Assembly: GCA_001642005.1 (NCBI GenBank)
Contig: LWCA01000097.1
Location: forward strand, 1 to 55,930
Direction of reading: 5' to 3'
Source of the DNA: Intoshia linei
Lineage: Eukaryota; Orthonectida; Rhopaluridae
DNA length: 55,930 bases
Part shown: piece by piece, positions 13,001 through 24,000 of the stretch
How the letters are laid out: each line of letters opens with the position of its first letter
How positions within the stretch are numbered: position 1 is the stretch's first letter
The notes under the pieces: generated by a model
The model's input: only the letters and a program-made list of their open reading frames with translations
Told to the model about the DNA's origin: nothing
Database searches by the model: none
Translations under genes and position numbers: made by a program

Positions 13001-14965
13001 TCTGAAGTATTATGCTAATACATATTTATTGTAAATACAGTCAATTCTGTTCTATATGAACATTAAGGGACCAGGTTTTGACCATGTTCATACTATACTG
13101 TAATATTAACATATATGAATGGCGATAATAATATAATTAAAAGTTTCGAAATGTCCAATCAATGTTTGTTCAAACAAAATTGTCGTGTTCATATTCTAGG
13201 ATGTTTATATAGAACAGAATTGACTGTATTTAAATAATATGATAATATTAGCGACACGTTGATATGATATCACATCTAGTCTAGACATTTATTGTGAACC
13301 ACATTTACACTGTCCATGTAAATTACATAGTTCAATCTATGAATATTTTAGTATCTTTAGTGCATTATTCAGTTTCAGATCACTTAATTGGCCCTTTGCT
13401 GGTTAATAATGATAAATTGTGGCAATTATCATGTAGCCTTGATTATCGTATATTTAGGTTAGCTGTTGTGCCAATAATATGATATGCCTGTGGGATATAA
13501 CAAACAAAAAGTATGTGTTTAGACTACATTTATACATTTTCATAATTGTGATTACATGAACTTTTTAGATTCTTATATCAATTTCGAATAAATAAATCAT
13601 TAGAATTGGATGGTGTGGGAAATCTGGCTTATATATACAATTTGTATTCATTTAATAAATTCAAATATAGTTTAATTAATTTATAGAAGTCATTTGGCAT
13701 TTAGTTACACGGATTGTAATATTTGTATATTTAATTTTGACAATAAAAATTCACAAATTAACGTTAAGTACATATTGGATAAACATACTGATAATATTAA
13801 CAATATTCTGTACAATTCCATTAAAGAAACGCTTGTCACATCTTCTGAGGACGGTGGCATTCGTATTTGGGTAACTTTATAATTTATCTGAATAAACTTA
13901 CAAGTAATAAGTATATTAACCATTATACATTAGCTGGATGATTCTTTTATAAAATAACCAATTATCTGAAATAACTTATTTCAAATACTGACTCGTATTC
14001 ACCAATATCAACAATGAATTCATGACAATGATAGAGAATGAATTCTTAGCCTGATGCCAGAAAATTTTTGAATTAAAATCATTTTAAAGATATATTTTTT
14101 AAACTTGAATCAAGTTTTGAAAATAAATTTAATTAATAACAAATTTTGTTTATTATTTTAAAATTTTCAATATATTTTAAAATTATATTGGTAAATCAGA
14201 CAAACCAGTGTTTTTTATATTGAAAGATTTTTTCTAATTCAAAATGTAAAGCCATTTTTAGTCATTTCATCTAGCAATTTTTTATTACCGTAGTTATTTA
14301 ATTTTATTCAATTAAGGTGTTCTAAATAGACAAAGTTTAAGGATCCTAGTAATAGACTCTATCACTCTATTAGATAGAGGGTTATAAATATATTTATGTA
14401 TTTACAATGTTAAAAAAGTTGTAAGAAAAAATTTTGAGAACCTTAATGCACAATGTAGATATTTAAGATGGAGAAACCTAAAAATGGAATATAAATTATA
14501 TTTTAGGATACTAATAATAATTATTGTTGTATTTACTTTCTGCAATGTGAACTAACAGCTCAAATAATGTGTATAAATTTAAACACTGGATCCATAGTTG
14601 TGGCTATAGATAATATCATCAAGTAATTTATTTTTTAAATTGTATATATACATATGTATATATTAAACCCCTCCAAGGAGATCGTCGAGGTAATTGAGTT
14701 TCGGCTGTAGGCTTCAGTATTTTAAAATGTTCAAGACAGTAAATAAGGAATCTAAGTCTTATGAAAGACTCTTAGATCAAAATATGTTTATATACAATAA
14801 ATATTTAGAGTCTTTCACCATGAAGAGTTTTATGTGACTGATGCTTATACTGGACATGAGAATACAATAAAAAAATTAATTCACCTTAAAAAAGAAAAAA
14901 AATATTTAACCATGTCAAATGATAAAACTATTCGATTTTGGAATACACTGAATTCACCAAACTGA
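7042..14965 (+). CDS. WD40-repeat protein (beta-propeller), partial model
   Basis: Exons I can support are 7042-7140, 7729-7819, 9969-10151, about 11086-11170, 11940-12035, 12217-12344, 13458-13510, 13687-13870, 14507-14622 and 14809-14965 (TGA stop). The last four chain in perfect phase, as do 7042/7729 and 11940/12217. The joins around 7820-9968, 10152-11939 and 12345-13457 are unresolved, so exons are missing there or misplaced. The WD signature is clear in the translated blocks: RRQLLLWKFNP, NLLIGGTEYGDICIHL, NNMICLWDITNKK, SSEDGGIRIWDT, and finally YTGHENTIKKLI with NDKTIRFWNT. The product should be a scaffold-type propeller; the subfamily is not certain. No N-terminus was found, so the 5' end may be further left. 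It converges on IFT88 with 208 bp between the stops. Confidence 0.65.
9208..9402 (+). other. Possible additional exon of the WD40 gene
   Basis: There is a long open frame in DNA richer in G+C than its surroundings. It reads SSAIVHIVLYLERSMIVK, then LATRVCILRFDTREK. An acceptor-like TTAAAG just before it would accept the phase-2 end of the 7729-7819 exon. I could not find a donor that joins in phase to the exon at 9969, so this is tentative. Confidence 0.3.
10198..10715 (+). repeat. Family F repeat copy
   Basis: It shares the inner motif (GACCATGAAGGCGTCACTTATTC) and the tail (ACACACAGACACACAAACAAA, then GCGTAGCATATTATATAAGTA) with the 5755-6557 copy. A short direct reiteration of TTCTAGGGCTGTTTTCAT lies near 10335-10395. 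It is noncoding and sits inside the WD40 gene. Confidence 0.65.
11340..11770 (-). repeat. Family F repeat copy, inverted
   Basis: The reverse complement of the family F interior is recognisable, including CAAAGTGACGACTTCACGATC near 11735-11755. It is truncated, and the conserved tail is not present. It lies in an intron of the WD40 gene. Confidence 0.55.
12720..12830. mobile_element. MITE family C, 111 bp, TA duplication
   Basis: The termini are inverted copies (CTATCACTTTTAGTTTATTTGG against CCAAATAAACTAAAATTGATAG) flanked by TA. A second copy lies at 19605-19725. It is noncoding. Confidence 0.7.
13038..13226. mobile_element. pogo-like MITE, 189 bp, TA duplication
   Basis: The 26-bp ends are inverted copies, CAGTCAATTCTGTTCTATAT at the left and its complement at the right with one difference. 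TA flanks both ends (13036-13037 and 13227-13228). The termini resemble the 3733-4074 element only in the first bases, so this is a separate family. It sits inside the WD40 gene. Confidence 0.75.
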
Positions 14966-14990
14966 TATTTATCAAATCAAAATTAATGTA

Positions 14991-15141
14991 AATAAATGCA
15001 TCATTTGTTTTAAACCAACCCATGACACGTGTATGTAACAGGGGAGGTATATATTGAATATTTTTAGAAATAATGCAAAACCAAAGCAATTTGGTATTAT
15101 ATATATTGTAGTACATATTATTAACACGTAAGATGTTTATT
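14991..15141. promoter_or_regulatory. Poly(A) signals of the convergent WD40 and IFT88 genes
   Basis: AATAAA is at 14991-14996 on the plus strand, 26 bp after the WD40 stop. AATAAA is at 15141-15136 on the minus strand, about 33 bp after the IFT88 stop. The 208-bp space between stops therefore has to terminate both transcripts. Confidence 0.5.
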
Positions 15142-15173
15142 ATATTTTTGACTTGGATTTAATTCAAATTAAA

Positions 15174-17162
15174 TCACTCTGGAAGCATTTCTTGATCAAA
15201 TTCTAGTGTGTCAAACGCTGATTCGTCCAAATCATTTTTATAGGTAGGCACAGCTTGAGTTTTCAAATTTGTATCATTATTATTGTAATTGTAAGTTTCA
15301 GATGTATCTAATATATGGAATGTTATATAAAACGTATTTAATTATTACCATATCTATATGATCTACTACTACCACCATCACTCGATTTTTTATGTGAACG
15401 CCTCTAAATTGCAATATTCAATGATTAAAATTTTTAACTACACTACTCTCTAATATTATCCAATGTTAGAATTCTATTATTAGTGAAATTATTATTATTA
15501 GAGAATAATTTATCAGAATAAATGCACTTTTATATATTTACATATATCAATTTAATCTTACTCTCGTATTAGATTTGATTAATTTATCGTATTTTCCTCT
15601 GTAATGTTCAGCATCATCCAAAGCCATATCAGTACATATTTTTATCAGATTTGTTAATGCTACAATTGTAATTTAAATTTGTTAATATGTAATTTCTATT
15701 TATTTATAATATAAATTAATATATCTGATAATGTATCGATGATACATTGATTTATGACTCTGTTGATTGCAAACTTGTATATTAAATATATATATAATAA
15801 TAATAATAAAATAATATATAAAATTGTATATGGATAGATAATATACATAAAGTTATTTACCCTCCTCATTATCAGGAAAGAGTTTATGAACAGATTTGTA
15901 TTCTTCTAACGCTCTTTGATAGTTTCCAGATTTTCTGAAGCATTGAGCAACAATAAGGTGATAATCGACATGATTTGGGCTAAAATATATTCATATATGT
16001 AAATATTATGACATTTTGTTGATATGTGGACATTAGGGTGTCACACCCATCAAGGAATTAAGGGCGATTAGTGTGGAAATGGTGTATTATCATGATATAT
16101 AAAATAATCTATAATGGGATGTTGCAAAGATGCCGATTCGAGTTGCGCTCATCATTTTAAATATCCTTTTGAAAATCGTATAGAAAAATTTAACTGTAAC
16201 TTTATTTTTTGCAAAAACAATATTGTGATAAGTTGTGATGGTTTAAATTTTATGGTTTTAACACCCACGCTTAACTATACATTTCAATTTTTAAAATTTG
16301 ATTCTAGCTCGATTTTTGTGGTTTTTATCGAGGTTCAAATTTCGGTTATTTGAAATGGTATTTTGAAAACGTTTACATAAACATTATTGCATAAATAACC
16401 GAACTTTATAAAATTCTAAGACTGGTAGTTATTTCAATAAAGTGGAACACACACACAAACAAAAATCGCGTAGCATATTATATAAGTAAGGATAATAATA
16501 TATTAGTAATATATACTATTTGTATATGTGTAAATACGTTATTAATATTATATACACTTTATGTACATTTTTATGTATTAATATGATTTGTGATACATGT
16601 ATTAGTGAGTGTATATAATATAATGTAATATGCTATGCATGTATGTTATTAATACCAAATTAAGGTGGCTTTTTGAGCAAATTGTAAACTTTTTTCATGC
16701 AAATCAGAGCTAGTGTAGTACTTTTCAAGCCAAATGACTACGTCTAGGTTAGACGGATCATATCGGTAGGCATCTTGGTAGTATTGACAAGCAGTAATCA
16801 AATCTCCGTTTAATTCGTATACTCTACCAATTCTTTTAAGTACATTGGCGTCACTTGGACACACTGTGATTAATTGTAGATACCATTCAATTGCTTGTGA
16901 TATATCATTTTGTTTTTCATATCTAGAAAATCGATATGTGATACATAATACTGTATGTTATTTAATGGTTATATTCTTAGTAAATATTATTATTAAGCAT
17001 ATATTTATTATCACATAATTTGTTATGTAGTGATTAATGATATAATGATTTACATGTCAGCTATATTGAACATTATTTGTGGATCATTCACTACTATTGC
17101 ATTCAACTTTAAAAAGTTGTCTAATGCATCGTTGTACAATTTCAGATTTTTATTGCAAAGAC
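15174..17162 (-). CDS. IFT88: Intraflagellar transport protein 88, C-terminal exons only
   Basis: Minus-strand exons are 17162-17054, 16922-16656, 15979-15861, 15659-15562, 15403-15349 and 15307-15174 (TGA), all in phase. IFT88 is a TPR subunit of the IFT-B complex that carries cargo in cilia and flagella. The translation shows TPR units in the family order: ALDNFLKLNAIVVNDPQIMF, DISQAIEWYLQLITVCPSDA, LITACQYYQDAYRYDPSNLD, and CFRKSGNYQRALEEYKSVHK. A Ser/Arg/Lys-rich tail follows, ending EFDQEMLPE; the xLPE end is also seen in animal IFT88. The whole family protein is about 800 aa; only the last 260 or so codons are present. The first exon opens in phase 1 after a good acceptor, so upstream exons must exist. 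None is visible between 17163 and 20900, and the assembly break at 19440 is a likely reason. Confidence 0.9.
16380..16492 (+). repeat. Family F tail fragment in an IFT88 intron
   Basis: It contains AACTTTATAAAATTCTAAG and the conserved tail ACACACACACAAACAAAAATC, GCGTAGCATATTATATAAGTAAGGAT. It lies in the intron between IFT88 exons 16922-16656 and 15979-15861, antisense to the gene. The ORF-like stretch at 16114-16353 next to it is A+T-rich and not gene-like. Confidence 0.6.
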
Positions 17163-19096
17163 CTAAGTAAATACATGTAAAAATTAATAAAAAAACATAC
17201 GAAATTATTTCCAAATATAAACATAATTCTGATACAGTCACATTTCTGATCATTACAACTCATCTCATATTTACATCACATACAGTTTGTATTCTAATTG
17301 ATTAAAAAAAATTTCAACCTCAGAAATTGAAATATTCCAAGTTAAAAATAAATTTTATTTATTAGTAACTATTTTACTTTATATAAATGAGTATATCTTA
17401 TTATTTTTCAAACTTTTGAATTAAATATTTATCCTTAGATTTCAACAAAAAAACAGGAGTGAACTTATAGATGTATATTTGTAAAAAAATACTATTGGTT
17501 TTATTCTCTGGTAATATTCTATTGCTTGGGGTTTTTACAATAAACAACATTTTCTAAAAGATGGCATAAAGTATATGATAAACTAAAATGTAACTTTTTT
17601 ATATATGAACAGTGTTCATTAAGGCTGTGACAAAATTTTAAAAATTAAGTTCAGGATCGGAAAAAGTTAAGTAATTAATCAAAAGTGACAATAACGATAG
17701 AGCAAACTTACTCAGTCTAAAATGAATATATTATGTTAATTCATTCTCTACATAAAATTATAATGTTTGATATATAAGTTTCTAGAACTACACTATTGTA
17801 GTTACTGCTAGTACTTAATATCATTATCTTGTTGCTGAATATAGTATATTCATATTATATTATATACTTATAATTTCATTTTTATGAGTTATATACCCGA
17901 TTAAGCTACTGTGACAATGCAAAAAAATTATATTAATTAGATAAACATTTGCGGATACGCTTGCGATTTTAAAAATCCCATACAAAATTAAAATAACTTG
18001 ATTTAATGAAATGTGTTAGCTATGTTTTGAGTGGTCTTGTGTTGATCTTCATGTTTGGTTTTTCATTTTGCATCTTTAAATTCGTTTATACCTCGTTTAC
18101 TTTTTATTTTATCGATGTTTAAAGTTTTTATAGTTTTATAAAAATTACACTGTGCAAAAGAATGAAAATTTTTGTTGAGGATTTTAAAAAAAATTCAGTA
18201 TTGTCTCTCATACATTGTACATAGTTACTGAAAAATTTGTAGACAAATCTATTCGGCAAAATAGAATATACATCTATTTTAATGTGGTGATTTATTGGTT
18301 TTACAGTAACTAATGGATAAATTCGTATTTAAAAATTTGTCTGTAAAATTGTCAATTTTTAAAAAATTTCAATAATTTTGGTACTCATTCGATTCCGTTT
18401 ATCCTAAAAAATACAATAAAACAATAAAAAAACTAACAAATTGACTTTTTAAATAAAATTTAGTTAAAATATTAATTACTATTTTCAATAAAATTAGTTG
18501 AACGTTCATTTCACTACTATCGTATTCGGGATTTTCAAAAACAAGTGTATATTAAATATAAATGATCTAAGTATTTTATTTGAGAAAAACTTTCTTATGG
18601 ACAGTGCAGGTATTTTATAATTAATCAATTAAAACCGCAAAACATGGTATTTTATATTAAATATTTATTTACAATACAATGAATTAATACATTTACGCCA
18701 CCAAGTATACTCAGTAAGCATATTAGCGGATTTGACTATTTAAACCGTTTTTCATACATTAATATTAATTCTTTTCTAAAAGTTAAATGATCAAGGATGT
18801 GAGTTTTGCTGGTACCCGCATGGGCTTGCTGGTTTTTCTTACCAGCATTAAAAAATGATACCAGCACAATTATTTATAATCTAAATTTTAGATTAATAAT
18901 TTGTAGTGTTATTTCTATTTCCAATAAGATAGAAATAATAAAAAAAGATTAAGGTTAAATGATTAATACAGTACATATAAATGTATATATTATGGTAGTG
19001 TCAATAAAATAAAATATTATTTATTATGTAGTAATCTACAATTAATTGATTATTCATAAAATTTTTCCCAATTGTATCGAATAAACAATTGATCAT
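17163..19096. other. No gene seen
   Basis: A+T-rich DNA. I looked on both strands for the missing 5' exons of IFT88 (TPR-type blocks next to AG/GT) and found none. Confidence 0.5.
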
Positions 19097-19436
19097 TCAA
19101 TTTTTCTGTGGATAGATTCTGAACAAAATGTTATGCACTGGTAAATTTTCAAATGATATTTCCAATCCTAATGCTAATTTTTCTTGTATATTAGATTCTT
19201 CTACCTTAAATTCATTGAATTTTTTATTTATTAATGCAGTAGAAACCCAGTTATGGAAAATATTGTCGTCTAAATCGCAATTTTCAGTAAACATATTAAT
19301 GCTATCATAATAAAAAAAATATCGAAAATGTCTAATAATTATTCCAATGTTACTAGTTTCGAAAATAATCCACCTATTTTTCCACATATTTCGCAAATTA
19401 TTAATAGTTGAAATTGATAATAAAGATGTTATTTCA
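19097..19436 (-). other. Unexplained open frame ending at the assembly gap
   Basis: The frame is open from the n at 19440 to a stop at 19097, about 110 codons. It has a less biased composition than its surroundings: NNLRNMWKNRWIIFETSN, NCDLDDNIFHNWVSTALI, ENLPVHNILFRIYPQKN. It begins abruptly at the gap, so it may be the end of a longer coding region or a transposon gene. I do not recognise the family. It is not IFT88-like. Confidence 0.35.
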
Positions 19437-19439
19437 TCA

Positions 19440-19440
19440 N
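19440..19440. other. Assembly gap or ambiguous base (single n)
   Basis: The sequence directly to its right starts mid-way through the pogo-like MITE seen complete at 3733-4074, while the left side is not that MITE. This is what a contig join at a repeat looks like; the true distance across it is unknown. Confidence 0.8.
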
Positions 19441-19725
19441 ATGGAATCTTTTTATATATATAAAATTATAATAAATTATCAATGTAAGATATTATTACAA
19501 TAAAAAGTTTAATTATTTGTTCATATTAAATATACTTATATAAATTTAAGACATGTGTGCAGCAGCACATTTCTAATATTTTCGTTAAATGAGATTTTGA
19601 CTGTATCATTTTTAGTTTATTTGGAATAAATTTTTAAGCCAAAAATTTTTAATAGTCATCATAGCTAAGTAGTTTTGACTTTACATTTAACACCAAATAA
19701 ACTAAAATTTGTTGTACGTATTTTT
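19441..19725. mobile_element. Truncated pogo-like MITE followed by MITE C copy
   Basis: 19441-19603 matches the right half of the 3733-4074 element, through its terminal GTTAAATGAGATTTTGACTG. Immediately after it, 19605-19725 matches the family C MITE of 12720-12830, with somewhat diverged ends. 19726-20900 holds no gene I can support. Confidence 0.7.
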
Positions 19726-21007
19726 TTTGCCCATTTTATATCATTGCTTTAAAAGTTTTAGCACATGCAAATTGCAAGATGCAATTGAAATAATGATCAA
19801 TACAAGAAACTTGTTTAGACTAAAATTCATTGCATTTTATTTTATCATAATTTAATTTTGGAAGTTACGATTTGTTTTATTTTATTTAATATTTGCTACC
19901 AAATTTTAAAGCCTTTATCATTTAATCCATTTTCCTTTAAGTTTTGGAATCTTTGCAAGCTTTAGATTCAACAATGAATGGGAAATTATCCAAGTTAATA
20001 ATAATTAATAAAATAACCAATGCGGGATGAGAAACTAAGTTGTATGATTAATATCCACTGATGCTGAATTATCTATTCATTGTTGAGTTTATCACTTTAT
20101 TACCTTGTGGCACCGAAGTTTATATTGCATGAAATTAAAATTTATTTTATTACATGTTTATTTTTAATTTTACTTCATGAAAATATATTACTCGCAAATA
20201 CCTGTTATTTTATTTATAGTATTTCTGTTGGAAAGTATTTTAAATAGTTCTCTCCGAATTAATCAGGTTTTTTGACTAAGTGGATCAGACTGAAATAGTT
20301 CTACGTCTTTAAATTATTAACTAATATTTTTATTTGCCTTCTTGAATTCATTGTTAATGTGGAAAATTACGTCCAAAGTAGTTCTATCACTACTGTGGTG
20401 TATAATCTCAATATTAATCGTTTTGTTACCCCAGCATGAGACCATTGAAGCTTTTTGTAAAATGTCGATTAATTGATCGCATTACTCATTCCATTGATTT
20501 CATCTTATACTTTATGTATCTAAAATTTCGATTCTAATTGAAACTTTTTAAACGTTCATAAACATCATAAACCAAAACCAAAATCATAAACATTTATTTG
20601 AAAATATTTAAATTTAATTGACTTACAATTAAAAAGAATCAAAAATAAAAGCATAAAGTGTCAGACTTATCTCATGTTGAATCCAATGAGTATCGCTGAA
20701 GCTTTAGGAATCGCAGCAAAATTATTCTAACCATTTTAGAACATTGCGCAATTCGGTAAACATTTAATTTTAAGGTTAATTTAAGCAGATGTATCTTTAC
20801 AAACAGATACATTTTAAATGTGATTCTAAACTATCGTGTTATGTTATTGATAAAATATTCAGTTTTAATTAAAATGTTTACAGATGTATAAATTAAAGAG
20901 TTTAATAATATCCATTTTTGATAGTTGTTTTAGTAGTTTTACAAAATTACAATATATTTCTAATTTTTAAAAAATTTATTCTAAATCTTGATAAAAGGAA
21001 TAATAAA

Positions 21008-24000
21008 ATGAAAAAATTAAATAAAATACAAGAAGGACCATATGAAATTAAACAAAAAAGTAAAAACACTGAAACAGAATCCAGTATATCATCTCATAAA
21101 ATATCGCGATCAAACGTAATTAATCCAATTACTGTAGCTTTACTAAAATCACAAAAAAAGAAAATGTCACTTATTGGATTTACTTTTTATGATCGTAATT
21201 ATGCAAAGCAAATAATGTACCAATTTAGAAAAAATCTAGTTTTTATATTTATGATTATATTTATTAGAGATTGCTTAAATATATATTTTACATACATAAG
21301 ATCTCAAAATAATGAGCTTAAATATAATCACGAAATGGATGATAATGTTAATAAAATTGGCCTATCTTTAAATCAAACATATTTACATCAAAACCGTACA
21401 AATAGGGTAGGAGCAAAAATACGACAACCAACGTATAATTATAATATTTACCTCGTAATTTTCATATTTGTTTCAAATATGCTTTTATTTATTGTAATAT
21501 ACATATTATCTCATGTTAAACGAGTTTCAGGAAATTACATGTCCACGTTAATTACGGCTACAATAATACTTTTGGGGTACAGTTCTTTAACTACCTTTAT
21601 AATTTATGGAAGTGAATCTAGCATAATACCACATACATTTATTTCTGTTACATCATCAATAATTATGATTTACTCTTTAATGCCTTTAAAGTTTATCACG
21701 ACATTTTTAATATCTTTATTTATTACCCTTTCCTATAATTTTATAAACATTTTAGTAACTTTGAAATATGATGAAAATAATTTTAAAATTAAATACGTTT
21801 ATTTGCATTTGAATCAAGTAATTGGAGAATGTGTTTTACAAATGTGCCTTCATCTTTTGGGTATATATATATTTTGCAATTCTAAGAAAAGAAGAGTAGC
21901 TACGCATAAAAATATTAAAAAATCTATTGATATGCAAAACGAACTTGAAATGGAAAACAATAGATATAAAAAACTTATCTATTCTTTTATTCCAATACGT
22001 TTTGCAAATATGATATTATCAAGTAAATTTAAGGAAGACGAAAATATAGATGTACCCAAGAAATTCAATAAATTTAATAAATTTACTCGATTTTTCTATC
22101 GGAAAAAGCCATATAATAAAAAGAAGGTGACAAAATTATCCATTCAATATTCTGAATATTTAAAACTTGACGATGAAAAATTTGAAAAGTTGAAAGCTTT
22201 TAGTATTGAAAAAATGAATAATGTATCCATTCTTTTTGCAGATATTGTTGGATTTACAAAAATGAGCTCCACTAAAACTGCACATACTATCGTAGAATTA
22301 CTTAATTTTCTTTTTCATAAATTTGATGACTTGTGTGAAAGTAATAATTGTGAAAAAATTGGTACTATAGGCGATTGTTATTATGCTGTAAGTGGATGTC
22401 CTGAACCATGTGAAAATCACGCAAAAAATTGCATTGAATTTGGTCTAGGTATTATCATATTTGTATAAACCAGGGGTAGCAATCTTTGCACATAACCTGC
22501 CTTGAAATGTTTAATGTCCTCTTTCAATTCTTTACCTACATAATACATACAAATTGTGTCTAATATCAAAAATCAAAATACCAATGACATATACAAATTA
22601 GTGTATGTGTGTGTTGCTATTTAGTTAGAAAATTAAGAGTCATATCATTTAGTCATACATTTTAATACATTAATACGTTTTCATACATTAGTTTACATGT
22701 AAAAATTGATACACACTCCGATTAAAAGATGACTCTAATACACATTTAATGTCATATAAATGTAATTACATTAAATATATTGTGGATTTTTAGGAATGAT
22801 TGAAATTATTCGAGAATTTGATGAAAAGTATAATGAAAATGTAAAAATGCGCATAGGTGTTCATAGTGGTTCTATATTGTGTGGTATTTGTATTGATTTT
22901 TATATTATTTCATTTATTAATTAAGGCATTGTCGGAACAACTAGATTTAAGTTTGATATTTGGTCTAATGATGTGACTATTGCTAATCGTCTTGAATCTG
23001 ATGGAATAGCAAACATGATTCATATTTCCAATATGACTGCTCAGTTAGTTAATGGTCAATATAATCTTATAGACGGGAAATCTATGGAATGTAATTTTTA
23101 AAATTTGTGTACAGTCAAACCTGTATATCATGATTAATGATCATTGATTACTAACTTTAACATTTTTTAATGTTCACATTGGGCTCGTATTCACTAAACT
23201 TTAGTCTAAACGGGTGTTGGCTAAATCTAGGTGTGATTGTAATTTCTAATTTTTTTAATTTATTTATTTAAAATTTGATTAGCTGTTTCTATCATTATAT
23301 TGTTAGATTTAGATTAATTAAAATATCATGATCATTTTTTAAACAAATTATCTGGAATTAATTATTTGTATGTGTTTTTGTTTTTATGTAAAATTTAAAA
23401 ATATTTAATTTTTAGATGTATATAAAAGAACCCTAGTGGAAAAATATATCGATGGCAGGTTTGTATCTCAGATTGAAAATGAAAAAAAACGTATATTTTC
23501 ATAACAGCAATATATTAATGTTTTAAACTTTAAGAAAAAATTTTATTTTGCTGTTGTACAAAGGGTTCAAAAAATTTAATATTTTTAATGTTTGATATTA
23601 TAATTAACATAAAATTTCAAGACAATTAATTAATCTAATTGTGTTTCCTAACTGTGAAACCAGGTCCCATCGTGAACATGTATAAAGTTTTGGTCGGTCA
23701 TCGGTAATTTGATGGGCCTGGGACATTTAAAAATAAATGTTTATTGTATTTTTTTGTCTTAAATATTTTAGTTTTTCATTTTTTAATTAAGTTGACAAAA
23801 ACCGCAACATTCAACTTTATATACAGTAGTAGTGCAGCCTTTCCAGTGGCGGATCTAGTATTTTCATCCATTCTTAAGATATTATTCAAATAATAGATAA
23901 TATTATTCATAAGAATTCTACTCGACAAATTGACCGCATCTCCCCATATGTCATAACTGAGTTTAGTATTTCCAATTACATCTAAATTGAGAAATAAATA

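Noticed and set aside
20918-21007. N-terminal extension of cyclase A from 20918
   Set aside because: The frame begins with TTG, not ATG, and the extra 30 residues read like noncoding A+T-rich DNA. The ATG at 21008 is preferred.
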